This document shows positions 25,230 to 33,465 of a stretch of DNA of 45,065 nucleotides, in pieces (position 1 is the first letter of the stretch; every line of letters starts with the position of its first letter). Below the pieces are notes generated by a model, which was not told the DNA's origin, searched no databases, and worked only from the letters and a program-made list of their open reading frames with translations. A program made the position numbers and the translations under genes. The DNA comes from an uncultured Verrucomicrobiota bacterium (GTDB taxonomy: Bacteria > Verrucomicrobiota > Verrucomicrobiia > Limisphaerales > UBA1319): positions 1 to 45,065 of the forward strand of contig CAIMWS010000359.1 of the NCBI GenBank assembly GCA_903845125.1, read 5' to 3'.

Positions 25230-27584
25230 CTAATTGCGCTCTTTCTTCAGCAATTCGATCCAGTCGGTGAGGATTTTTTCGGCTTCGTTCAGGGGAATAT
25301 CCACCACGGGCATGGCATCCTCGGGCTTGGTGGTGGCCGGTGAATCACCGGGGTCGGAGAGCAACGAGGCCCCAAAGTGGGAACCGGTGGAAGCCAGGAG
25401 ATTGGTGTTGGCCAGCGGGGGAGGCAGGCCGGGTAAAACCGCCTGTTTTAAGGTGATTTCATATACTTTTTGCCCGGATTCTGGCCGGGCTTTCAATTCC
25501 TTTTTGCGGGCCTCGAGCCGGGTTTCGGAATCTTTTTTCTCCTGCAAGCGCTTTTGCTCGTTCAAGGTGATGCTTTTTTCCTGGTAGATTTCCTTGGCCC
25601 GCGCCACTTCGCTGCGGAGGTAAACGAAATCAGGATCGGCGGCCCGCCGCTCCTCGCTGGTCTTTTTGAGGGCTTCCAAGTAGGGGGCCACCCGGTTGAC
25701 GGGTTCAAAGGGGGCTTTATCGATGCGGTCCCAAGGGAGCGCATTCGGGAGGGAAGATTCGCCGATCTCGGCGTAATCCGTGATGGCCGGCAGGACAATG
25801 TCCGGAGTGACCCCACGCAGCTGGGTGGAGGCTCCCGCCGGGAGATAAAATTTCTGAATGGTGAATTTCAAGGCACCGGCGCGGTTGGTGAAAGGCCAGC
25901 CGAATTGCTGGAGGATGGGATCCAGTTGCTGGAGCTGCTGGACGGTGCCTTTGCCATGGGTGGATTTATCGCCGACGATCAACGCCCGGCCGTAATCCTG
26001 CAGGGCGCCGGCGAGGATCTCGGAGGCGGAAGCGCTATGGCGGCTGGTGAGCACGATCATGGGGCCTTCGTAATAGACATTGGGCTCGGGATCATCGAGT
26101 ACCATGGTGCGCCCGCGGAAATCCTTCACCTGCACCACCGGGCCGGATTTGATGAACAAGCCGGTAAGGGCGATGGCTTCTTCCAGGGAACCGCCGCCAT
26201 TGTGGCGCAGATCCAGGATCAGACCCTCCACGTTTTCCTGGTTCAGCTTCTTGAGGAGCCGGGAGACATCGGCAGTGGTGCTTTTGCGGTTGCTTTTACC
26301 CGGGGCGCCCATTTCGGCATAGAAAGAGGGCAGATCGATGACGCCCAGGCGGAATTTCCGGTCGCCAGGGAGGTCGATGATACGGGCTTTGGCTTCCTGG
26401 CTTTCGAGCTTGATTTCGTCGCGAACGATTGTGACGACCTTGCGGATGGAGGGATCGGCGGCATCGGCCGGCATGACGACCAGGCGCACCACGGTACCCT
26501 TGGCGCCCCGGATCAATTCCACCACTTTGTTTAATTTCATATCCACCACTTCCACCGGCTCGCCATCGCCTTGGGCCACCCCGATGATCTTGTCGTTGGG
26601 CTTGAGCTGGCCGCTCTTGAAGGCGGGGCCGCCCACCGACAATTCCTGGATCTTGCAATAGCCATCCTCGGAACGGAGCACGGCGCCAATCCCGAAGAGG
26701 GAAAGCTTCATGCCGATGGCGAAGTTTTCCATGGTGGCACGCCCCATGTAATCCGAGTGGGGATCATAAACGCGGGCCAACGCCGTCAGGTAAACTTGGA
26801 GGACATCCTCGCTGTCGTATTCCTTGAGGAAACGCTGCAGGCGGGCGTAGCGGCGGGCGATGATTTTAACGATCTCCGCCGGTTTCTCCTTGTTCAATTT
26901 CTCCTGGAGATACTCGAAACGGAGGCGGCCGGCCCACAGGAGGCGCGCCTCCTCGGCGGAAGCCGGACGGGGCAACTCACGCCGGTTGAGGAGGTATTTT
27001 TCATCGGTGTCGAAAGTAAATTCATTGGTGGCCAGGAAGGCATGCACGAAAGCCACCTGCTGGTCGAACCGCTCGAGGAACCGGTTGAAAATATCATAGG
27101 CGGGGGAGGTGTCGCCCGATTCCAGTGTCAGGTTGTCAAGCTTGTCGCGCAAACCCTCGAATTCCTTGATATCGGATTGGAGCAATATGACGTGCTGGGG
27201 ATCCCAGGAATTGAAATATTCCTCGAGGAATTTGCCGGACAGCTCGTTGTTCAGCGGCTGACGCAAGTAGTGGGACTGCATGAGCAGGCTGGCCACCACC
27301 TTGGTGATGTTGCTGTTATATTTGGTGGGCTGCAGCTTTACCTTGCGGAACAGGAACTCGTTGGATAACGATCCGGAATGATTGGTCAGGGACAAGCCCG
27401 CCGCCTGGTTGGTGGCGGCCGCCGGCGCCACCTTGAGGGTGGCATTGGTTTCGGCGTTCTTCGACTCCGGCTCACCGGCGCGTTCGGCATTGGCCAAATA
27501 GGCATTTGCCCAGGCGATGCTCGCGATCCCCCCGATGAGGGTGAGGATCATCCCGACTGCCGGCGACTTCGACAAGTATTTCAT
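25230..27584 (-). CDS. prc: Tail-specific (C-terminal processing) protease, Prc/Tsp type
   Basis: Serine/lysine-dyad peptidase of family S41 that degrades periplasmic proteins from their C-termini. 784 aa, like E. coli Prc rather than the short CtpA type. An N-terminal membrane anchor or signal (about 9-29) is followed by a helical N-terminal domain (~85-300), a PDZ domain (~310-410, FGIGAVL and GPAFKSGQLKPNDKIIGV), the S41 core (LILDLRHNGGGSLEEA about 455-470) and a C-terminal Lys/Glu-rich helical domain (~650-740). The catalytic signature HSASASEILAGALQDYGRAL places the nucleophile at S519, D530 in the conserved QDYG, and the general-base lysine at K545 (HGKGTVQ); there is one more residue between Ser and Lys than I recall for E. 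coli. AGGATGG before the ATG at 27584 supports the start. Probably monocistronic. Confidence 0.95.
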   Translation of the reverse strand: MKYLSKSPAVGMILTLIGGIASIAWANAYLANAERAGEPESKNAETNATLKVAPAAATNQAAGLSLTNHSGSLSNEFLFRKVKLQPTKYNSNITKVVASLLMQSHYLRQPLNNELSGKFLEEYFNSWDPQHVILLQSDIKEFEGLRDKLDNLTLESGDTSPAYDIFNRFLERFDQQVAFVHAFLATNEFTFDTDEKYLLNRRELPRPASAEEARLLWAGRLRFEYLQEKLNKEKPAEIVKIIARRYARLQRFLKEYDSEDVLQVYLTALARVYDPHSDYMGRATMENFAIGMKLSLFGIGAVLRSEDGYCKIQELSVGGPAFKSGQLKPNDKIIGVAQGDGEPVEVVDMKLNKVVELIRGAKGTVVRLVVMPADAADPSIRKVVTIVRDEIKLESQEAKARIIDLPGDRKFRLGVIDLPSFYAEMGAPGKSNRKSTTADVSRLLKKLNQENVEGLILDLRHNGGGSLEEAIALTGLFIKSGPVVQVKDFRGRTMVLDDPEPNVYYEGPMIVLTSRHSASASEILAGALQDYGRALIVGDKSTHGKGTVQQLQQLDPILQQFGWPFTNRAGALKFTIQKFYLPAGASTQLRGVTPDIVLPAITDYAEIGESSLPNALPWDRIDKAPFEPVNRVAPYLEALKKTSEERRAADPDFVYLRSEVARAKEIYQEKSITLNEQKRLQEKKDSETRLEARKKELKARPESGQKVYEITLKQAVLPGLPPPLANTNLLASTGSHFGASLLSDPGDSPATTKPEDAMPVVDIPLNEAEKILTDWIELLKKERN

Positions 27585-27757
27585 TTTTTACCATCCTAAC
27601 TGACTTTTTAGATGTGGAAAGCGGTTTTTCAATCCTCCTCAACCAGGTTGCGGGAGCGGCCTTTGGCCGCCCCGCCAGGACCCCGAATCCGAGACCACCA
27701 TAAACCAACTTCGCCAGGAAACCAAGTGGCGTTCTCAATCCACCGCCCGGAATCCCG

Positions 27758-28180
27758 TCACTCCCCCAGCAAATGCACCGTGACCTGCCGGGATTGGCCA
27801 TGGTGGCGGTGCTCCCAAAGGTAGATGCCCTGCCAGGTGCCCAAGGCCAGCCGGCCATCCACGATGGGAAGGCCGAGCGAAACCTGGGTGAGGGCGGTGC
27901 GGACATGGGCGGGCATGTCGTCATCCCCCTCGCAGGTGTGCCGGAACAAGGCATCGCCATCGGGGGCCAGGCGGCTGAAAAAGCGCTCCAAATCCCGCCG
28001 GACCTCGGGATCGGCGTTTTCCTGGATTAACAGGGAGGCGGAGGTATGGCGCACCAGGAGGGTTGCCAAACCGGTGCGGAGGCCCGCTTTACGGACCAGC
28101 ATCTCCAACTCCCTGGTGAATTCATAAAATCCCCGGCCGCGGGTGGGGAGACTCAACTCATGGACTTCCTGGCGCAGCAT
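27758..28180 (-). CDS. yjbQ: YjbQ/UPF0047 family protein
   Basis: 140 aa, the usual length of this family of small cytosolic trimer-forming beta proteins. Characteristic blocks are VRHTSASLLIQENADPEVRRDLERFF (about 43-68), the HTCEGDDDMPAHVRTALTQVSLGLPI segment (about 80-105) and GTWQGIYLWEHRHHGQSRQVTVHLLGE at the C-terminus; the conserved His, Asp and Glu residues line the presumed active site. Family members have been described as having weak thiamine-phosphate synthase activity, but the physiological role is unsettled. It starts 14 bp after the stop of the upstream glycosyltransferase and is the last gene of that operon. No odd features. Confidence 0.95.
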   Translation of the reverse strand: MLRQEVHELSLPTRGRGFYEFTRELEMLVRKAGLRTGLATLLVRHTSASLLIQENADPEVRRDLERFFSRLAPDGDALFRHTCEGDDDMPAHVRTALTQVSLGLPIVDGRLALGTWQGIYLWEHRHHGQSRQVTVHLLGE

Positions 28181-28194
28181 GGATTACTGATGGA

Positions 28195-29370
28195 TCACTG
28201 GGCATGGTGGGTGCGGGTGCCGGCCTGCAAGGCGCACAACTCGGCCTCGGCCACGCGCCGGTAATCATAGCGGGCCACGAATTCCCGGCCGCGAACGCCA
28301 TCGGCCAAAGCCCGGTCCGGGTCCGTGAGGAAAGCGAGGGTTTTTTGGGCCAGGGCCCGCCAATCGCCCTTGGGGATCAACTCCAGCTGGCCGGGAAAAG
28401 CGTGGGCAAAAACCGGCAAGGAGTACGCCGCCACGGGCAGCGCCGCGCCCAGGAATTCCATGACCGACAATCCCCACCCCTCCTCATAGGACAAGCTGAC
28501 GCCCACCCGGGCTTGGGCCAGGTATTCGTTCTTGGCGGTTTCGCTGATGCCGCCGGTGAAGGTGACTGAGTTGAGCAAGCCTCTTTCCTGGAACAAGGCC
28601 TGCGTCCGGGCGCGATGCGGGCCTTCCCCTACCACGACCAGGCGGGCCTCCGGCCGGCGGGCAACAATTTCCGCCCAGAATCCGGGCATATCAAAAACTC
28701 CTTTGTGCTCGTGCAAGCGGCCCAGAAACACGACGTCGAATTTCTTGGCGGCCGGAGGTCCGGGCTGGATGAGCGACAAATCCAGGCCGTAACCGATATG
28801 CGCCGCCGGGAGGGGCGTCAAACCCAACTGAAGTTCCAAGGCAGCCCAATCCTGGCCGACAATGGGCGTGCTGCAGATCAGGGTTTCGGCCCGGCGGTTC
28901 ATCCACCGGGCGCTTTGCCGTTCAGACCAGAGGAACAGGCGGTCGAACAGGCCTTTTCGGGCGGGCTGGGCGGCCAGGACATGGTGGATTTTGAGGGCCA
29001 GGCGGGCGGGCCGCCGTCGTTGCAGAACCAGGGCCGGGTAGGTCTCGAAGATCAATTGCGACGAGGCATAAATGACATCGTAATGGGGCTCAAACCTCTG
29101 CCAATGGGCGCGCGCCATGCGGTAGCCATAAGCCGGGAAATAGCGCCAGGTCTGGGCGATGTAACCCGAGGCGTCGAACCAGTCGTCGCTGCTGATCAGC
29201 CCGGCGGCCGGGGCCAATTGGCGGAGCTGCGGCCAGCCCGCCCGGGCGGCGAGGAAATCGGTGGGATGCCCCATGGCCGCCCACGCGGTGGCCATATAGG
29301 CATAATGCCGCAGCACGCCCGACACGGAGGTCGAGTCGTTGAGGGTGTTGTGGATGATCAGGATGCGCAT
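28195..29370 (-). CDS. GT4-family glycosyltransferase
   Basis: 391 aa, GT-B fold glycosyltransferase of the GT4 type, no signal peptide. The N-terminal acceptor domain starts MRILIIHNTLND with a Gly-containing loop (SVSGVLRHYAYMA). The C-terminal donor domain has FDVVFLGRLHEHKGV (about 215-229), VVVGEGPHRA and the E-x7-E nucleotide-sugar motif in SYEEGWGLSVMEFLGAALPVAAY (about 317-340). Donor and acceptor cannot be told from sequence. It lies 21 bp after the second GT4 gene and 14 bp before yjbQ. The paired enzymes probably act in sequence on a cell-surface glycan, lipid or exopolysaccharide. Confidence 0.92.
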   Translation of the reverse strand: MRILIIHNTLNDSTSVSGVLRHYAYMATAWAAMGHPTDFLAARAGWPQLRQLAPAAGLISSDDWFDASGYIAQTWRYFPAYGYRMARAHWQRFEPHYDVIYASSQLIFETYPALVLQRRRPARLALKIHHVLAAQPARKGLFDRLFLWSERQSARWMNRRAETLICSTPIVGQDWAALELQLGLTPLPAAHIGYGLDLSLIQPGPPAAKKFDVVFLGRLHEHKGVFDMPGFWAEIVARRPEARLVVVGEGPHRARTQALFQERGLLNSVTFTGGISETAKNEYLAQARVGVSLSYEEGWGLSVMEFLGAALPVAAYSLPVFAHAFPGQLELIPKGDWRALAQKTLAFLTDPDRALADGVRGREFVARYDYRRVAEAELCALQAGTRTHHAQ

Positions 29371-29391
29371 GCGGGAAAGTCCGGCTGAGGA

Positions 29392-30504
29392 TCAGAGGTC
29401 AGCGGCCGGCAGCCCCCGGGCCTGGCCTTCCAGCCACTCGGCCGCCCGGGGCAAAATCCGGTCCCAGTGGAAGGTTTTGGCCCGGTCCCAAGCCTGCCGT
29501 CGATATCGCTGGTATTCATCGGGATTCCGCACCAGCCGGGCCACGCTTTGCGCCAAGGCTTCCGGCGTCTCCGCCGCCGAAACCAAACCCGTTTGCTCGT
29601 GCAAGGTGGATTCCACCAGGCCGGCCACCGGGTAAACCACGGCCGGCGTGCCCATGGCGTTGGCTTCGATGACATTCAGCCCCCACCCTTCCCGCACCGA
29701 AGTGTGGAGCAGGAGGTGGGCCTTTTTCAAAATGGCGTCCTTGTCGGCCTCAGGCAAAGGACCGGTGAATTCCACCTTGGCGGCCAATCCTTTGGCGGCC
29801 GCCAAATCCTGGAGCTGCTTCTCGGCCATGCCGCTGCCCACCACGGTCAAGTGGGCGCGCAGGCCCATGGCCAGCAAGCGCTCCAAGGTCGAGATGGCAT
29901 GATCCACGCGCTTGTTGGGGGCCAGGCGGGACACGCTGGCCAGGCGCAATGGCTGCTCGATGGGCTTGGAATCCAACTCGGGCAGCGCCACGGTATGCAC
30001 GCCATAGGGAATGAGCGTCACCTGGCGCACCCCCGCGGCGTGCAAGCCAGCCTTGGTGGCGGAGGAAGCAGTCCAAAAAGGAACCCGGCGGTAAAACCAG
30101 TGGGTCCAACGCTCCTGCCACCGGCCAATCAGGCTGTAAGGCCAGCGGTAAAAGGTGTTCCAGATCGGACCCAATACCTCGTGGATATAGCTAATGCAAT
30201 GAGTCTTGCACCACCAAGGGGCATACCAGGGAATGCCATGGTGTTGATCGATCACCAAGTCAAACCGCGGCATCCGGTTCACCCAGCGCCGGGCCATGGG
30301 GATGCTGGACCCAATGCCCCCCTCGCGGAGGATCGTTACGCCCTCAATAATTGATTGGGGATCGGCTTGGGGAAACCGGGGAGCGAACCAAAAAGCCTCG
30401 TGCCCCCGCCGAACCAGGTAGGAAAGATAGCCAAGCGTTACCCGCTCCGCACCCCCCGCCAAAGGATTGTGCGGATCACGCCAATTCAACATTAAAAACC
30501 GCAT
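29392..30504 (-). CDS. GT4-family glycosyltransferase
   Basis: 370 aa and first gene of the three-gene leftward operon. The N-terminus (FLMLNWRDPHNPLAGGAERVTLGYLSYLVRRGHEA) has the GGAE loop typical of GT4 enzymes; the mid-region contains several Trp-rich stretches (WNTFYRWPYSLIGRWQERWTHWFYRR, shown here as an aromatic/basic patch around 130-155) that may associate with the membrane. The donor domain has LASVSRLAPNKRVDHAI (about 195-211), VVGSGMAEKQL and the E-x7-E motif in VREGWGLNVIEANAMGTPAVV (about 285-305). It is clearly a different subfamily from the adjacent GT4 enzyme rather than a recent duplicate. Substrates unknown; surface polysaccharide or glycolipid assembly is likely. Confidence 0.92.
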   Translation of the reverse strand: MRFLMLNWRDPHNPLAGGAERVTLGYLSYLVRRGHEAFWFAPRFPQADPQSIIEGVTILREGGIGSSIPMARRWVNRMPRFDLVIDQHHGIPWYAPWWCKTHCISYIHEVLGPIWNTFYRWPYSLIGRWQERWTHWFYRRVPFWTASSATKAGLHAAGVRQVTLIPYGVHTVALPELDSKPIEQPLRLASVSRLAPNKRVDHAISTLERLLAMGLRAHLTVVGSGMAEKQLQDLAAAKGLAAKVEFTGPLPEADKDAILKKAHLLLHTSVREGWGLNVIEANAMGTPAVVYPVAGLVESTLHEQTGLVSAAETPEALAQSVARLVRNPDEYQRYRRQAWDRAKTFHWDRILPRAAEWLEGQARGLPAADL

Positions 30505-30861
30505 ATGCCCGGCCGTAAATTACGCAACCAACGCCAAAAAACAAACGCTAAATGAGCCACCGAAGCAAGCTCACGATGGCCTTGAAGCAGCGGAGCCAAT
30601 TTCATAATCCCTGCCCGCCAAAGTGCCAGGCCACGTAAATCGCCCTGGGCAATGCCCTAAACCCCAATAAACGCGAGGCCCAACGGGGCGGCGTTAATCC
30701 ACAGGCCTCCCCTTGGAAAAACCGCCAAAAACCCCACCGCCAGCCACCGGCCATAAACCCAAAGCGGCGCCGCGGCGCCGCCATCCAAAAGCTCGCCCAC
30801 CCTCCCTGGAACGTATTGCATCCGGCGCGTTGAGGTTTTCGCCAGGTTTCATCGGCGGCGT
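30505..30861. other. Intergenic region with repeat copy D
   Basis: About 360 bp upstream of the glycosyltransferase operon. It holds palindromic repeat copy D (30641-30700) and otherwise GC-rich sequence with no supported coding region. The glycosyltransferase promoter should lie near 30505-30600, where a more AT-rich stretch is seen; I cannot assign -35/-10 boxes. Confidence 0.5.
30641..30700 (-). repeat. Dispersed palindromic repeat, copy D (diverged)
   Basis: Contains GCCCTGGG followed by the small hairpin GGGC-AAT-GCCC (30647-30657) and GCCC-AAC-GGGGC (30678-30689). Read on the minus strand, GGATT..CGCCGCCCCGTTGGG aligns with copies B and C. More diverged than A to C, but with the same order of a CCCAGGGC-type and a GCCCC-type hairpin. 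Confidence 0.6.
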
Positions 30862-30892
30862 ACAAACAAAAGGCCCGGCCAAAGACCGGACC
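30862..30892 (-). terminator. Rho-independent terminator of the lipoprotein operon
   Basis: On the minus strand a 7-bp stem (GGTCCGG and CCGGGCC, one G-T pair; plus-strand 30872-30878 and 30886-30892) is followed by TTTTGTTTG. It starts 25 bp after the stop codon of the 51-residue lipoprotein gene, which supports that short gene as real. Confidence 0.8.
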
Positions 30893-30916
30893 CGTAAAAT
30901 CAGATGGCACTCGGAA

Positions 30917-31072
30917 TTAGCGTCCCTCGTAAAGCCCGGCAGGCACGCCATTTTCCCAAGTCTTGGGACCATTCCAAGGCCGTGGCGAGGCATTTTCGCT
31001 ATCCGTTGTGGAGCAACCCGCCAGGAAAAGCAGCCCGCCAGCCAGCAGGATCAGGCTGCTGAAGCGACGCAT
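30917..31072 (-). CDS. Short lipoprotein (51 aa)
   Basis: ATG at 31072, TAA at 30919-30917, 51 codons. The N-terminus is a classic lipoprotein signal: Arg-Arg, a hydrophobic core (LILLAGGLLFLAG) and a lipobox LAGC with Cys20 as the lipidated residue, followed by STTDSEN, so it should be sorted to the outer membrane or cell surface. The mature part is only 31 residues, Trp/Pro/Gly-rich (PWNGPKTWENGVPAGLYEGR), with two Trp residues and no domain I can name. It lies 29 bp after the coiled-coil protein gene and is followed by a good terminator, so it ends that transcript. Such tiny Trp/Gly lipoproteins seem frequent in this phylum, though I cannot verify that here. Confidence 0.8.
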   Translation of the reverse strand: MRRFSSLILLAGGLLFLAGCSTTDSENASPRPWNGPKTWENGVPAGLYEGR

Positions 31073-31101
31073 TTGATTCCACCAAAGCTGCATATAATGG
31101 A

Positions 31102-31857
31102 TCAGTAGTAGATGACTTGGTCGCCTTCCATCACATCCCCTTGTTTGGTTTCGGGAATGATGTTGGCGATGCTGCGGGTGCGGTCCACATTGGTCAACCG
31201 GACTTTGGCCACCAATTTACCTTCGCGGCTGACCAGCATCTCGCCGCGCCGCTCGGCGCCTTGGTCGGAACCGACATCCAGCACCACAAATTCCCACTTG
31301 GGATCGACCACCAGGACTTTGCCTTTCAAGCCCACGCGCATCTCGACCTTTTGGAGGGGATCCTTGTATTCCTTCAACTGGTTGTCCAAATCGCGGATTT
31401 TGCGGTTCAGCACCACGGCTTCAGCCATGAGGGCTTCGTTGGTGCCGTTGGCTTTCTTCAAGGCGGCGATGGTGGCATTGATCCGGTCGGGAGTCAGGCC
31501 GGTAGCGCGCCAGGCAGCCAGCTCCATATCCAAGCCATTGCGTTCCTTGGTGACGGTTTCCCACTTATCCTGCAATTCATTGGCCCGGCGCTCCTGCTGG
31601 GTGGCGCGGGAGGTGACTTGCACCAGCTCATTGGAAGTCTGCCCGAGCTTGACGTAGGTGCTCCGCAACTCGTTGGTTGCCGTTTTCAGATCCTTGCCCC
31701 TTTTATCGGCCAGATCGGTGGCGGTTTTCTTCTCGCCCTCAAGGGTCGTAATCTGAGTATTAAGCCCCTCAATCTTCGGCCCCAACTGGGTGAAGCTGAT
31801 AACTGCGACCGCGATGCCACAAATAATGGCTAATGATAAACAAGCTTTAACAAACAT
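31102..31857 (-). CDS. Membrane-anchored coiled-coil protein with C-terminal beta domain
   Basis: 251 aa. One N-terminal hydrophobic helix (about 5-23) serves as signal anchor. A long heptad-rich coiled coil follows (about 28-112: repeated Leu/Ala with Lys/Glu, e.g. TLEGEKKTATDLADKRGKDL), then a second helical segment (about 125-168). The last ~80 residues are beta-rich (GKVLVVDPKWEFVVLDVGSDQG... to ...GDQVIYY) and resemble the small OB/SH3-like barrels of MreC-type or secretion-tip proteins, which is a loose comparison. The layout suggests an envelope spacer reaching into the periplasm. It is co-transcribed with the 51-residue lipoprotein downstream (29 bp). GC is lower than in neighbours. 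No function known; cell-envelope structure is the most plausible role. Confidence 0.85.
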   Translation of the reverse strand: MFVKACLSLAIICGIAVAVISFTQLGPKIEGLNTQITTLEGEKKTATDLADKRGKDLKTATNELRSTYVKLGQTSNELVQVTSRATQQERRANELQDKWETVTKERNGLDMELAAWRATGLTPDRINATIAALKKANGTNEALMAEAVVLNRKIRDLDNQLKEYKDPLQKVEMRVGLKGKVLVVDPKWEFVVLDVGSDQGAERRGEMLVSREGKLVAKVRLTNVDRTRSIANIIPETKQGDVMEGDQVIYY

Positions 31858-32130
31858 TGTAAAATCGTTCTGTTTAAATTTTGCTACAGCCTAAACATCC
31901 GCCTAGGTGCTGTCAATGCTGCCTTTAACGATGGCTGAAATTCTACCTTGCACCACGCAGACTGCGCAATCCAAAAAACCACCTTTGCTAAAAAGCATTT
32001 TTTGCGCCAGCCAGCGAACCAGGCAGCTCCTCGTGCCAAAATCCCTGCGATGCGCCAGCACCCATCACCCCTTGGCACGCCGCCGCCAGCCGCCGATCCT
32101 TCCCGCTGAATCCGTTCAGCCGCAACCAGT

Positions 32131-33435
32131 TCAAGGCAAACCTGAACCGGGCGGGCGGGCGCTTTGGGGCTTCAAATTACCGGGCCCCACGGCAAAGAGC
32201 TGGGTGGCCGTGCGCAGCAGAAGGACATTATCCACCACGGCGGGCGTGGCCTGGCTTTCCTCACCCAGGGGATTTTCCGCCAACAACTGGAATTTTTCCG
32301 ACGCGGAAAGCACGAAAACCACGCCTTTATTGGAAAGGCAATAAAGCCGGCCCTCCACCCAGATTGGGGAACCCATGAAGGTGTCCCCGAGTTTTTCCTG
32401 CCACAGCATCTTTCCGGTGGCCGCCTGCATGCAACCGACCTGGCCATTGTCTCCCCAAAGAAATACGTGATCCCCGAAGCCAAGGGGGGTAGGCACGTAA
32501 GGAATGGCTTTTTTATGGTCGTAAACCATTTCCGCCGGCCGGCCATGGGAACCGGGGCGGATCGCCACCAGGCGCCGGCCAATGCCCCCTTCCCCGCAGG
32601 TGGCGACAATCAAACCACCGACCGGGACCGGGGACCCCACCGTGCGGAACGGAAAAGCAGAGGAGTATTCCCAATTCACGGCGCCTCGGAGGGGATCAAT
32701 GCTGGTCATGCCCTGGATGGAACTGGTGAAGATGAGTTCCGCTTGGCCGGCGGCGGGCCGGAATACGCAGGGAGTGGAATAGGCCACGCGGTCTTTTTTG
32801 CGGTGGATCTGCCACCGGGTGGCCCCGGTTTTTCGATCCAGCGCCAGGAGGCTGCTGGGGCCATCCTGATCGTTATTGAGGATCACCATATCCTGGAACA
32901 GCACGGGGGAGGTCCCACAGCCATGCTGGCTGAGGAAAGGCCCCAGGCTCCGCTTCCACACCTCCGATCCCTGGTGGTCCAACGCCAGCACGGTGATTTC
33001 CTGCGGGGTGGCCCAGTATAAATAGAGGCGGTCTTCATCGACCGCCGGGGTGGAGGAAGCAGCGCTGTTGAGCCGGTTGAGCCGCACGGGGCTGGAGGCG
33101 AAGGTTTTTTCCCACAGGCGGAAGCCATCCGTGGCACGAAAACAGGAGACGGTGCGGAGACCGGTGGCATCGTCGCCACTGGTAATGAACACCCGGCCAT
33201 TCAAGCCCACGGGCGAGGAGTGGCCGCGGCCTGGCAGGCGGACCTTCCACCAAAGCCCCTGGTCGGTCCATTGGGTCGGCAAATTGGTGGCCGGGCTGAT
33301 GCCAGCTCCGTCCGGCCCCCGGAAACGCGGCCAGTCCCCAGTGGCGGCATGGCCGGTTTCGGCCAGCCAAAGGCCGGTGGCCAGCCAGGCCAGGGTGGCC
33401 GTGAAGATCGATCTTATTCCAAGGCGAATGCTCAT
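32131..33435 (-). CDS. Exported PQQ-like beta-propeller protein
   Basis: 434 aa with a signal peptide (about 1-31, ending GHA-A). It opens with the phylum-typical DWPRFRGPDGAGISPATNLPTQW block and continues as PQQ-like propeller blades, each with an Ala/Gly...Trp pattern such as TGATRWQIHRK, RGAVNWEYSSA and TGKMLWQEKLG. Real quinoprotein dehydrogenases have extra ligands for PQQ and Ca2+ that I do not see, so a binding or scaffold role (as in BamB-like proteins) is likelier. It starts 30 bp after the stop of the molybdenum hydroxylase gene and is the last gene of that operon, so it may assist assembly of or electron transfer from that enzyme. Confidence 0.9.
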   Translation of the reverse strand: MSIRLGIRSIFTATLAWLATGLWLAETGHAATGDWPRFRGPDGAGISPATNLPTQWTDQGLWWKVRLPGRGHSSPVGLNGRVFITSGDDATGLRTVSCFRATDGFRLWEKTFASSPVRLNRLNSAASSTPAVDEDRLYLYWATPQEITVLALDHQGSEVWKRSLGPFLSQHGCGTSPVLFQDMVILNNDQDGPSSLLALDRKTGATRWQIHRKKDRVAYSTPCVFRPAAGQAELIFTSSIQGMTSIDPLRGAVNWEYSSAFPFRTVGSPVPVGGLIVATCGEGGIGRRLVAIRPGSHGRPAEMVYDHKKAIPYVPTPLGFGDHVFLWGDNGQVGCMQAATGKMLWQEKLGDTFMGSPIWVEGRLYCLSNKGVVFVLSASEKFQLLAENPLGEESQATPAVVDNVLLLRTATQLFAVGPGNLKPQSARPPGSGLP

Positions 33436-33465
33436 TGATTTTAAAAGGACCGTAAGGCACCCAGT

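Noticed and set aside
27656..27670. Hairpin GCGGCC-TTT-GGCCGC between prc and yjbQ as a terminator.
   Set aside because: Perfect 6-bp stem but no T tract on either strand; too weak to call a terminator and it does not match the repeat family.
32131..33435. PQQ-dependent dehydrogenase.
   Set aside because: Too short (434 aa) and lacking recognisable PQQ/Ca2+ ligands; only propeller blades are visible.
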